The notes below the pieces were generated by a model. The model had not been told where the DNA came from. It saw only the letters and a program-made list of their open reading frames with translations, and did not search any database. Made by a program: the position numbers and the translations under genes. Positions 1 through 7,800 of a DNA stretch of 13,081 nucleotides are shown in pieces; positions within the stretch are counted from its first letter, which is position 1; each line of letters starts with the position of its first letter. This stretch comes from Phycisphaerales bacterium (GTDB taxonomy: Bacteria > Planctomycetota > Phycisphaerae > Sedimentisphaerales > Anaerohalosphaeraceae), in the NCBI GenBank assembly GCA_011053245.1, contig DRGS01000135.1, positions 1 through 13,081 on the forward strand, written 5' to 3'.

Positions 1-19
1 AGATGTGTATAAGAGACAG
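1..19 (+). other. Nextera transposon mosaic-end adapter (library artefact)
   Basis: The window opens with AGATGTGTATAAGAGACAG, an exact match to the 19-bp Tn5 mosaic end used in Nextera tagmentation libraries. It is not genomic. Genuine sequence starts at position 20, and any reading frame continued through positions 1-19 is artificial. Confidence 0.96.
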
Positions 20-3000
20 GGGCAGAGGAAGTCGCCTGCTGGTATCTGCCATACTAATCGAGGATAGTTAGTGCCCTCGCAGATGTCCCATATGTCAGCA
101 GCATCGCCTGGGGCACCGCCAACAATTAGCCAGTGCCTGTCATCGTAGGTTGATCTTAGTTGTAAGTTTTCTGTGGTTTCACCAATAACGTTGGGGTCGC
201 CTCCATGGCCAATGCCCGGCAGATTGGGATCATTATCGATGTTGAAGAAACATGAATAATAATCGGACGGAACCTCGATATGGTCAGCGCCTGCAAAGCC
301 GCCAGCGAATACAAAGATGTCAGGAGAGGCGGTAACGGTTCCTGTTGAGTAGCAATGCATTAGTGTAGCATTGGCCATGATACGTCCTGCAAAGCCGCCA
401 ACGCATGGGACAAGGACAGTGGGTAAATCGGTGGAGTTGATCACATTGCTGCGCGAGTAGGAGAAGTAAACGCTGCAGGATCTGTTTAGATATCCGATGA
501 GGCCACCAACGTCATTCAGGCCGGTAACCGTACCGGTAGAGAAACACTCAGAGACATTCCAATTGTTGTCTCCGATGAGCCCCCCGACTTTGTATGTGCC
601 GGTGACTGAGCCTGCTGCCGAGCACTGAGAGATAGGGCCATAGCTGTATCCGATAAGGCCGCCGACTTGCTCTGTCCCGGTAACGGGACCTGTTGCCGAG
701 CAGAGAGATATATTTCCATGGTTCTCTCCAATGAGACCGCCGACTTGAGTTTTGCCGGTAACGATACCTGCTGCCGAGCACAGAGAGATTTCCGAATGGT
801 TGCCCGAACTGTTGACACCGATCAGACCGCCGACTGTATCTTCGCCGGTTACATCTCCTGTGGTATAGCATTGTTCGATATCTCCGACATTGTAACCGAC
901 CAGTCCCCCGACCTGTTGGTCACCATATACTGTACAAGAAGAATAGCTATTAGAAATTGTATGTTCGGGATGATTGTCTCCGGCTATGCCTCCAACTGAC
1001 GATTGACCGGTAACGATGCCGGACGAAAAACAGTTGTCGATATCTGCCTTGTTCATTCCTACTAAACCGCCGACTCGACCTTGGCCGGTAACATTACCGG
1101 AGGCGAAGCACCCTTCAATACCCGTCATTACAAGTGTACCATAATAAGTAAAGGATGAGCCTATCAGGCCACCAACACTGTATTGTCCGGTTACATCGCC
1201 GGTGGCGGAACAATCTATTACACTTGTATTATTATTTCCTATAAGGCCGCCTGCTGAGCTATTCTGTACACCTATGCTTTCGACGGTGCAAGATGACGAG
1301 CAGTTTTGTATAAAGCCATCTACGAGTGGTGGCCCGCCTGGCGTCTCTCCAGAATATGACATTCCCGCCAAGCCACCGGTATCTGTTTCACCGATCACTG
1401 TTCCGGAAGCAGAGCTGTCTGTTATGATCCCATAATTTCTCCCCACAAGGCCTCCGGCAGGACTATAAGAGTTTTCAACATAAACATCAATTACATGACA
1501 GTTGCGAATAGTACCATAACTGGTATCCACAAGACCGGCACTGCCCTGGATGTATCCACTCTCGACGATACAGTTTTCTATTATTGCCTCACGTCCAACA
1601 CCACCAGCCAGGATGCCGCAGTAAGGTGTGTCTCCCTGAATAACCGTAGGATTTATAAGGGTTAGATTCTTTATCTGCGGCAGAGGAGGTGCCGGCGGTT
1701 CTTGCGGTTCATGTAGGCGAGATGTGTCAACTATCCCAAATAAACCGCCGTTGATGTTATTTTCAATGCGTAAGTTTATTATGCTGAAACCCTGTCCGTC
1801 AAAAGTGCCGGAAAAGTATCTTTGACTGTAAGGAAAACTCGCGATCGTGTTCATATTTGGAATGTTCGGGTCGCCCATGTCTATGTCGTTTATGACGATG
1901 AAGTGTTTGTCCCAATTGAGCGGATCATCGGCGAGGTTTCTGAGGTCTTCGGCATCAGTTATCTGGAAGGGATCGGTTTCGGTGCCGTCGCCGCCTGCAT
2001 AAAGATAAGTCGCAGTAAAATGAACAGGTTGAGATTGCGATGTTACTACATTTTCAAAAGTCATTTCGATCGGATCAAAGGCGAACTTTGGCTTTGACGG
2101 GGTTATCGTTCCCGACCAGCCATAAGGGATGGTAAGGTCATAGACGCCGTCAACAATGATCGGTTCGGCAAAGCCGGTAACGGTAACTTCAACGCCGTCA
2201 ACAAGATTACCGGCAAGAGTTTGGGTGTCTCGAAGGAAATACATATGTATCATCGGCTGCCATAGTGAGTAATTCCGGTTTATCTTGTCACTGGTGACAT
2301 TCGTATAGGTTCTTGGGTTTATGCCCCATTCGGGCCATAGGGTCATATCCGGCGTAACGGTTCCGGACCAATTGTAAGGGACCACTATGTTATAATAACC
2401 GTTCGGGCTGGTGACGCCAGAACCGCCGCCGTTATCAGCGGATACCGGTACACCTGCAAGTGGTGTACCTTCTTTGGTGATGACACCGGATATCGTCGGC
2501 TGGTAAGCGATCATGTCCTGCATGGTGCCGTCGTATCTAACGTCGTTTAAAGTCAGACTTGGCGGTGCAAATCCCCATCCGGCAAGTTCGGGGGTTATTG
2601 TCGCGTCCAGACCATAGGGCACAGTAAGTTCATAGCCGCCGACCTGGCTTGTAAATGTAAAGTTTGTACTGTCTGCGTAAACCTTAACACCCTCTATACC
2701 TATACCGTTCATATCTTTTATATAGCCCCAACGCAACGGCTGATAAATCGTATAGTCCTGATCAATTTGATCTGAGGTAACCTCACTATAACTTTGCCAA
2801 AGCGGAGAAAAACCCCATAAGTCTCTTTTTGGAACGATATTGCCAGACCAGTTGTAAGGAACTGTCAATTGGTAAAAACCATTTATATCTGTGGTGGTTG
2901 ACCCTGCTGTGCCTGCGGAAACCGTCACATCATTGACCGGCTGACTTTCTCTGTCTGTGATACGACCGCTTATGATCGGCTGATAGGGTGTGAAGTTCTG

Positions 3001-4440
3001 ACCTGTTTGGTCTGTGGTTATGTTGGTGTAGGTCAATGGTGAATCCAGGAAGTAGTAATCTGGCATATTTGCCCCGACAGTTCCTGTCCATCCGTAGGGG
3101 ACGGTTATTGTATAATCAGGGGTTGAAACTACGGAGTTGGAGCTTATGCCGCTTGCCGATACTGTTGCGCCTGGTTGGATCGTGGTGCCGGATATCGTTG
3201 GTTGATATGGGGTGAAGTTCTGGTTTGTCTGGTCCGTTGTTACGTTGTTATAAGTTTTGGGTGAGTCGGGGAAATGATACCCGTCGAGAGACACCGTAAC
3301 AGTTCCGCTCCATCCGTAAGGAACTGTGATGCTGTAGGCCGGAGTCGAAGCGAAAGTCCCAACATCGCTGACAGTCACCGTAGCGCCAGAAACACCTGTG
3401 CCGCCGGAAACCGTTGGCTGATATCCCATAACCCCCCCCCCCAAATGATGCACGGTTACATTTGAATAATATTCCGGCGTAAAGTAGTACCCTGCAAGAG
3501 AGATACTCGCATAACCTGTCCAGCCGTAAGGCACCTTAAAGATACAATAGCCGTTTAAATCAGTTGTTTTACTTTCATTTTCTATAGTTACTGTCGCACC
3601 TGCTAAGGGCGTCGAATCGGCATCATAAACTAAAAAAGAGATAGACGGCTGAAATGGCGAAAAGTTCTGATCCGTCTGGTCAGTTGTTATGTTCGTATAA
3701 CTCTTCGGCGAGTCAGGAATACCATAACCTTCCAGTTCAGCGCTGAGCGTTCCGCTCCAGCCGTAGGGGACGGGTATCGTATAGCTTGAGTTTGCCCATG
3801 ATTTTACCGACCCAACCTCACTAGCGGTTATCGTCACTCCTGCAACAATTGTGGTCCCGCTGATCGTCGGCTGAAATCCCGTGAAGTCTTGATTCGTTCT
3901 GTCAAAGGTTGTATTTGTATAATTCCAGGTCCACTGCGTAAAACCCCAGCCGGCTTTGGCAATGGTAACCGTCCCTGTCCAGTTGTATGGTACGAAAAAT
4001 TCGTAATAGCCGGTTGCATTGGTCGTTGCAGAGCCTCCGCCGTTATTGGCGGTAACGCTTGCGCCTGCCAGCGGGGTTGAGTCCTGCTTTGTGACGTATC
4101 CGCTAATCTTGGGCTGATATGCTGTGTAGTTTTCGTTTGGGATATCGGTTCTTACTTTGCTGTATGTTTTCGACGGCGGTGTGATAAGCCAGCCGGTCTT
4201 GCTGACGGTTACCGTTCCACGCCATTGTTTCTTAACGGTTATCGAATAGCTTCCATCTGCCCCGGTGACTGTTGAAGTTGCTCCGTTATCGCCAGCGACA
4301 GTGACCCCTTCGACGCCGCTGCCACTGCCGGTTAATACGAACCCGCTGATAGTGCGTGTCGGGGGGGCGGCTATGGCGACTGAACAAATACAGATAGACA
4401 ATCCGATCAAAGCTGTGAAAACACCAAGCTGTTTTGACAT
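1..4440 (-). CDS. Giant secreted repeat protein: signal peptide, ten beta-sandwich repeats, GLUG-motif region (3' end missing)
   Basis: One frame stays open from the ATG at 4440 to the left edge (1,480 codons; the last six or so come from the adapter), so the C-terminus is missing. GGAGGT four bases upstream fixes the start. Residues 1-25 look like a Sec signal peptide (MSKQLGVFTALIGLSICICS, then VAIAA). Residues about 28-812 are ten repeats of 72-81 residues, each with a VPYGWSGTVT-like strand and ending NVTTDQTNQNFTPYQPTISG-like, resembling carboxypeptidase-regulatory/CnaB-type surface domains. Residues about 813-870 form a linker (DPFQITDAEDLRNLA) typical of GLUG proteins. GGLIG/GGLVG motifs then recur about every 26 residues to about 1385. 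The tail WDICEGTNYPRLVWQIPAG resembles Planctomycetota GLUG proteins, where a short anchoring or dockerin-like region often follows. The likely role is a cell-surface or secreted adhesin or matrix protein. No catalytic motif was seen. Confidence 0.9.
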   Translation of the reverse strand, partial: MSKQLGVFTALIGLSICICSVAIAAPPTRTISGFVLTGSGSGVEGVTVAGDNGATSTVTGADGSYSITVKKQWRGTVTVSKTGWLITPPSKTYSKVRTDIPNENYTAYQPKISGYVTKQDSTPLAGASVTANNGGGSATTNATGYYEFFVPYNWTGTVTIAKAGWGFTQWTWNYTNTTFDRTNQDFTGFQPTISGTTIVAGVTITASEVGSVKSWANSSYTIPVPYGWSGTLSAELEGYGIPDSPKSYTNITTDQTDQNFSPFQPSISFLVYDADSTPLAGATVTIENESKTTDLNGYCIFKVPYGWTGYASISLAGYYFTPEYYSNVTVHHLGGGVMGYQPTVSGGTGVSGATVTVSDVGTFASTPAYSITVPYGWSGTVTVSLDGYHFPDSPKTYNNVTTDQTNQNFTPYQPTISGTTIQPGATVSASGISSNSVVSTPDYTITVPYGWTGTVGANMPDYYFLDSPLTYTNITTDQTGQNFTPYQPIISGRITDRESQPVNDVTVSAGTAGSTTTDINGFYQLTVPYNWSGNIVPKRDLWGFSPLWQSYSEVTSDQIDQDYTIYQPLRWGYIKDMNGIGIEGVKVYADSTNFTFTSQVGGYELTVPYGLDATITPELAGWGFAPPSLTLNDVRYDGTMQDMIAYQPTISGVITKEGTPLAGVPVSADNGGGSGVTSPNGYYNIVVPYNWSGTVTPDMTLWPEWGINPRTYTNVTSDKINRNYSLWQPMIHMYFLRDTQTLAGNLVDGVEVTVTGFAEPIIVDGVYDLTIPYGWSGTITPSKPKFAFDPIEMTFENVVTSQSQPVHFTATYLYAGGDGTETDPFQITDAEDLRNLADDPLNWDKHFIVINDIDMGDPNIPNMNTIASFPYSQRYFSGTFDGQGFSIINLRIENNINGGLFGIVDTSRLHEPQEPPAPPLPQIKNLTLINPTVIQGDTPYCGILAGGVGREAIIENCIVESGYIQGSAGLVDTSYGTIRNCHVIDVYVENSYSPAGGLVGRNYGIITDSSASGTVIGETDTGGLAGMSYSGETPGGPPLVDGFIQNCSSSCTVESIGVQNSSAGGLIGNNNTSVIDCSATGDVTGQYSVGGLIGSSFTYYGTLVMTGIEGCFASGNVTGQGRVGGLVGMNKADIDNCFSSGIVTGQSSVGGIAGDNHPEHTISNSYSSCTVYGDQQVGGLVGYNVGDIEQCYTTGDVTGEDTVGGLIGVNSSGNHSEISLCSAAGIVTGKTQVGGLIGENHGNISLCSATGPVTGTEQVGGLIGYSYGPISQCSAAGSVTGTYKVGGLIGDNNWNVSECFSTGTVTGLNDVGGLIGYLNRSCSVYFSYSRSNVINSTDLPTVLVPCVGGFAGRIMANATLMHCYSTGTVTASPDIFVFAGGFAGADHIEVPSDYYSCFFNIDNDPNLPGIGHGGDPNVIGETTENLQLRSTYDDRHWLIVGGAPGDAADIWDICEGTNYPRLVWQIPAGDFLCPCLLYTS
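286..1752 (-). repeat. GLUG-motif repeat region of the giant surface protein
   Basis: In the minus-strand translation, GG[LIF][VIA]G recurs at about residues 996, 1022, 1063, 1089, 1123, 1149, 1178, 1204, 1234, 1260, 1286, 1312, 1367 and 1380. The segments between follow the pattern N-x-G-x-I-x-x-C-x-x-x-G-x-V-T-G-x-x-x-VGGLIG, the GLUG motif (Pfam PF07581). The best copies are 26 residues (78 bp) apart. Residues about 897-990 are degenerate copies. Similar repeats in bacterial surface proteins form a right-handed beta-helix-like stack. Confidence 0.88.
2005..4359 (-). repeat. Ten tandem beta-sandwich repeats within the giant surface protein
   Basis: Repeat units begin near residues 28, 109, 190, 264, 341, 413, 487, 567, 647 and 728. 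Each carries [YF]QPxISG at its start, GAxVTxxxxG, then VPY[GN]W[ST]GTVT, GYxFxP and an NxTxDQTxQNFTxYQP end. Units 8-10 are the most diverged (IYQPLRWG and LWQPMIHM replace the consensus boundary). Unit length of 72-81 residues fits an Ig-like or carboxypeptidase-regulatory-like fold. The domain name is inferred from pattern, not from a profile search. Confidence 0.85.
3432..3442 (-). repeat. Homopolymer of 11 C (11 G on the coding strand) inside the surface-protein gene
   Basis: Eleven consecutive C on the plus strand encode L-G-G-G-V in repeat 4 of the surface protein (residues about 333-337). The frame before (NVTVHH) and after (GYQPTVSG) is the same, and the number of residues between the conserved N and QP matches sister repeats exactly (16), so 11 is the in-frame length. 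One base more or less would truncate the protein before the GLUG region. Confidence 0.95.
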
Positions 4441-4444
4441 TTTT

Positions 4445-4450
4445 ACCTCC
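4445..4450 (-). promoter_or_regulatory. Shine-Dalgarno site of the surface-protein gene
   Basis: The minus strand reads GGAGGT, then AAAA, then ATG. This is the best ribosome-binding site in the window and it fixes the start codon at 4440. Confidence 0.85.
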
Positions 4451-4472
4451 ATCTGTTTTTTTTGGCTTTTTG

Positions 4473-4547
4473 GTGGTTTTAAGCGTCTGAAGGGCACTAC
4501 TTCGCTGTAAACCCGCTGGTACCCTCTTCCAAAGGGGGCAAAACCAC
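4473..4547 (-). promoter_or_regulatory. Possible structured 5' leader of the surface-protein mRNA
   Basis: Between the predicted start of transcription and the ATG, an 8-bp perfect stem (GTGGTTTT at 4547-4540 with AAAACCAC at 4480-4473) encloses two hairpins. One is CCCTTT-GGA-AGAGGG (4536-4522, 6 bp with one G-U). The other is GGG...TAC-AGCGAA-GTA...CCC (4514-4492, interrupted). The layout is a three-way junction of about 75 nt. I could not match it to a known riboswitch class. Confidence 0.4.
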
Positions 4548-4560
4548 TATACAACTCGTA

Positions 4561-4589
4561 ATAATAGCCTATCTGGCACATCTTGTCAA
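4561..4589 (-). promoter_or_regulatory. Sigma70-type promoter for the surface-protein gene
   Basis: On the minus strand TTGACA (4589-4584) is followed after exactly 17 bases by TATTAT (4566-4561). The -35 is perfect, the -10 has five of six consensus bases and the spacing is optimal. Transcription would start near 4553, giving a leader of about 110 nt before the ATG at 4440. Confidence 0.72.
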
Positions 4590-4678
4590 ACGGAATTTCA
4601 TTTTTTTGGTCAGTAGCAGGATAGTGCAAGCGCGTTTGGAAGCTTTTTCTGGTTCTTTTGGCCTCTGGCGGTGTTATG

Positions 4679-4693
4679 CTACCAAATTGGTAG
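4679..4693. promoter_or_regulatory. Operator-like palindrome in the divergent intergenic region
   Basis: CTACCAAATTGGTAG has 7-bp perfect arms around one central base. It lies about 90 bp upstream of the surface-protein -35 box and about 150 bp upstream of the kinase start, so it could be a binding site for a regulator of either gene. The rest of 4590-4844 is T-rich, and I found no convincing promoter for the kinase in it. Confidence 0.35.
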
Positions 4694-4844
4694 TAGACAA
4701 ATGCTCTATTATCGTAATAATGTATATAGCAGTATATGGTGTTGATATTTCCTATGTATTTTTTTCTTTTTTCTTGCTATGCGGGCAGTTTTAGGATAAG
4801 TTCCGATATTCTAAGCAAATGCGGACGGTTTTGGGGTTTGCAAG

Positions 4845-7800
4845 ATGAAACTAAGGAACAAATCTGTTCTGGTCTTCTTCCTGACTGCGATAATCCCTAT
4901 CCTGGCAGTTTCACTAATTGCGTTAAACATCTCGCATCGGTTATTGCAGGAATCGATCGGGCGTGATTTCACAGATATAGCTCATGAAAAATCCCTTTCA
5001 ATATCAATGATCCTGAAGAGCCGGGTATCACAGGCAAGGATCATTGCCGAGTCGGAACAAATAAAAGAAGCTGTCAGAGAATCAAATCTTAAATACGCAG
5101 GCAAAAGCGATGACGAAATCCTGGAAAAGCTTAATACGGTCGACCGCCAATGGTTAGACGCTAAGGGGCAAACGGCAATCGCTGATGGATTGCTTAACAA
5201 TGGTTCGTCCCACTACCTAAGAGAGCTTGTGCAAGTAAGCAAAGGAGAAATCGGAGAGATATTTGTAACCGATGTTCATGGCGCAACGGTTGCTATGAGC
5301 AGTAGGTTAACGGATTACTATCAGGCGGACGAACAGTGGTGGGAGCACAGTTTTAACCAGGGAAAAGGAGCCGAATTTATAGATGACAGAGGCTTCGATG
5401 AAAGTATGCAGGCGTTAGCGGTGGGGACTGGTGTCCCAATAAAGCACGAAGATAAAGTTGTCGGGATACTGAAGATTCACTACAAAGTTCAGGAGATCAT
5501 TAATGTAATTGAACATTTTGAGGAGCATGAAGAAGATCATACTTTCCTGATGAGGTCGCAGGGAGATATTATTACCGTTTCAACAGGAAAAGAACACCCG
5601 GATATATCCAGACTGGAAAAAGAGATCGTAGCAGGGGAAGGTACCGGCTGGATAGAGGATACGCATCATGGCAAGGGGAAACTTATGAGTTATTCTCCTG
5701 TTGACGCAGAGATATTTAGAAGGATTCCTCAGCCCGGTGAAATAAAGGGGGTATCCGGTGAGAAGTGGGTTCCTACGACGTGGTATCTGTTTATCGAAAT
5801 AGACCACGCTAAAGCATTTGCTCCTTTGAGTACTCTGATGAGTTCCATCGCTATCTGTGCTATCGCGACAGTTATATTCTCCGTGGTTCTGGCGGTATTA
5901 TTTGCAAGGCCGGTACTGGCGGCTGTCAAAAAGCTGCAACGAGGAGTAGTAAAGGTTGGTAAAGGCAATCTCGAATATGAGGTTGATGTCACTACAAATG
6001 ACGAGATAGGGAGTCTGGCGGTTTCTTTTAACACGATGACAAAAAACTTAAGTGATGCCAACGCTGAACGCAAGCGGGTCGAGGAGGCGTTGCTACGAGA
6101 AAGAGATAATCTTACAAATATATTCGATTCTATTGAAGACGGTGTGTATATTGTTGATAAGGACTATAATATCCAGTACATCAACCCTGCGCTTTTGAAA
6201 GAGTTTGGCGCGGTAGAGGGACGTAAATGCTATGAATATTTTCATGACCGCAAGGAGGTCTGCCCGTGGTGTAAAAATGTCGATGTCCTTGCCGGTAAAT
6301 CCGTGCACTGGGAATGGAAATCTGAAAAAACCGGAAAGACCTATGATCTGATCGATATGCCCGTGAATAATCCTGACGGAACTGTTTCTAAGTTAGAAAT
6401 ATTCCGTGACATCACCGAACGCAAGCGGATCGAAGAAGAGCTGGAATTGGAATCCCATATGCGAACGGTTCTGCTTGATAATGTTCCCAACTGCTTTGCT
6501 TTTATCCTGAAAAAAGGGACCAGAGAAATTGTCGCCTGCAATCAGGCAGCAAAGGACGCTGGTGGATCTCCCGGGAAAACCTGCTACCAGACATGTGCCC
6601 AGCGGGATGATCCCTGCCCATTTTGCCTTGCTCCGGAGCTTTGGAATACCAATGAGCCTAAGCAACTGGAAGTCGAACACATGGGGCGATATTATGAGGG
6701 AATATGGGTTCCTTTGAGCGAGGAATTGTATGTTCATTATATTTTCGATATCACCGAACGCAAGCATGCTGAGGATGCACTGCGCAAAAGTGAAGAACGT
6801 TTTAAGCTCCTCTATGAGGGATCTCCTCTGGGTTATCAATCACTTGACGCTGAGGGCAATCTCATTGAAGCTAACCCGGCCTGGCTTTCTCTGCTCGGAT
6901 ACGACAGGGAGGAGGTCATTGGGCGGTCATTTTCCGATTTTCTGGCCAGTGGTTTCGGCGAACTCTTCAAAGAGCGATTTCCCTGTTTCAAGGCCGCCGG
7001 AGAAGCCTGTTCGGTTCCTTTTGTGATGATAAGGAAAGACGGCAGCCATGTTGACATCGAGATAGATGGAAAGATCGGCTATAACCCTGACGGAAGCTTC
7101 AAACAAACCCACTGCGTCCTACACGATGTCACCGAACGCAAGCGGGCGGAGGTGGCCCTGCGGGAGAGCGAAGAAAGGTTCCGGTCACTTGTGGATAATA
7201 TTCCCGGAGCAAGCTATCGCTGCCGATGTGATGAGCACTGGACCATGGAATTTATCAGTGATGAGATAGAAGAACTCAGCGGATATCCGGCAACGGACTT
7301 TCTGCAAAATTCCGTTCGTTCTTATGGATCAATAGTTAATCCCGAAGACCGAAAAATATCCGACCGCATTTCTCTGGAAGCCATCGCCAGAAAAGAGCCA
7401 TTTACCGTTGAGTACCGTATCGCTACCTCTGATGGCGGCATCCGCTGGGTATATGAAAAGGGACAAGGCATATTCAATGAACAAGGTGAAATTTATTGCA
7501 TTGATGGGGTAATAGTTGATATTACCGAACGCAAACGGGCAGAGGAGGATCTGCGTAGGGCCGAGCAACGGCACCGATCACTAGTGTCAATATTAACATC
7601 CGTTGTATGGATTGCGGATGCCGAGGGCAAGTTTGTTAAGCCTCAGTTAATGTGGGAAGAGTTTACCGGACAGACATGGCAAGAGCATCAAGGATGGGGG
7701 TGGGCACAGGCAGTACATCCGGATGACAGGGCAAGAGTGGAGAATTTATGGCTTGATGCAGTGAAGAACAAAGCCACATATCATTCCGACGGGCGAATAA

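Noticed and set aside
516..1435. Several reading frames of 70-110 residues on both strands inside the GLUG region
   Set aside because: They are out-of-frame or antisense shadows of the GLUG repeats; the 78-bp periodicity keeps other frames open and their peptides are low-complexity repeats.
3421..3445. Frameshift at the poly-C tract
   Set aside because: Translation on both sides is in the same frame, and repeat length is conserved to the residue, so no frameshift is present in this assembly.
3274..4510. Short plus-strand frames opposite the stalk repeats and signal peptide
   Set aside because: Antisense to a continuous 1,480-codon frame with clear repeats; no ribosome sites or recognisable domains.
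4490..4547. Known riboswitch (c-di-GMP-I, SAM, TPP, glycine or cobalamin)
   Set aside because: Only isolated short similarities; none of the conserved cores of these classes is present in order.
4755..4778. Intrinsic terminator suggested by the T-rich run
   Set aside because: No GC-rich hairpin precedes the run and no gene ends upstream on the plus strand.
4606..4966. Small plus-strand frames between the divergent genes and overlapping the kinase start
   Set aside because: No homology, no ribosome site, and one overlaps the kinase N-terminus in another frame.
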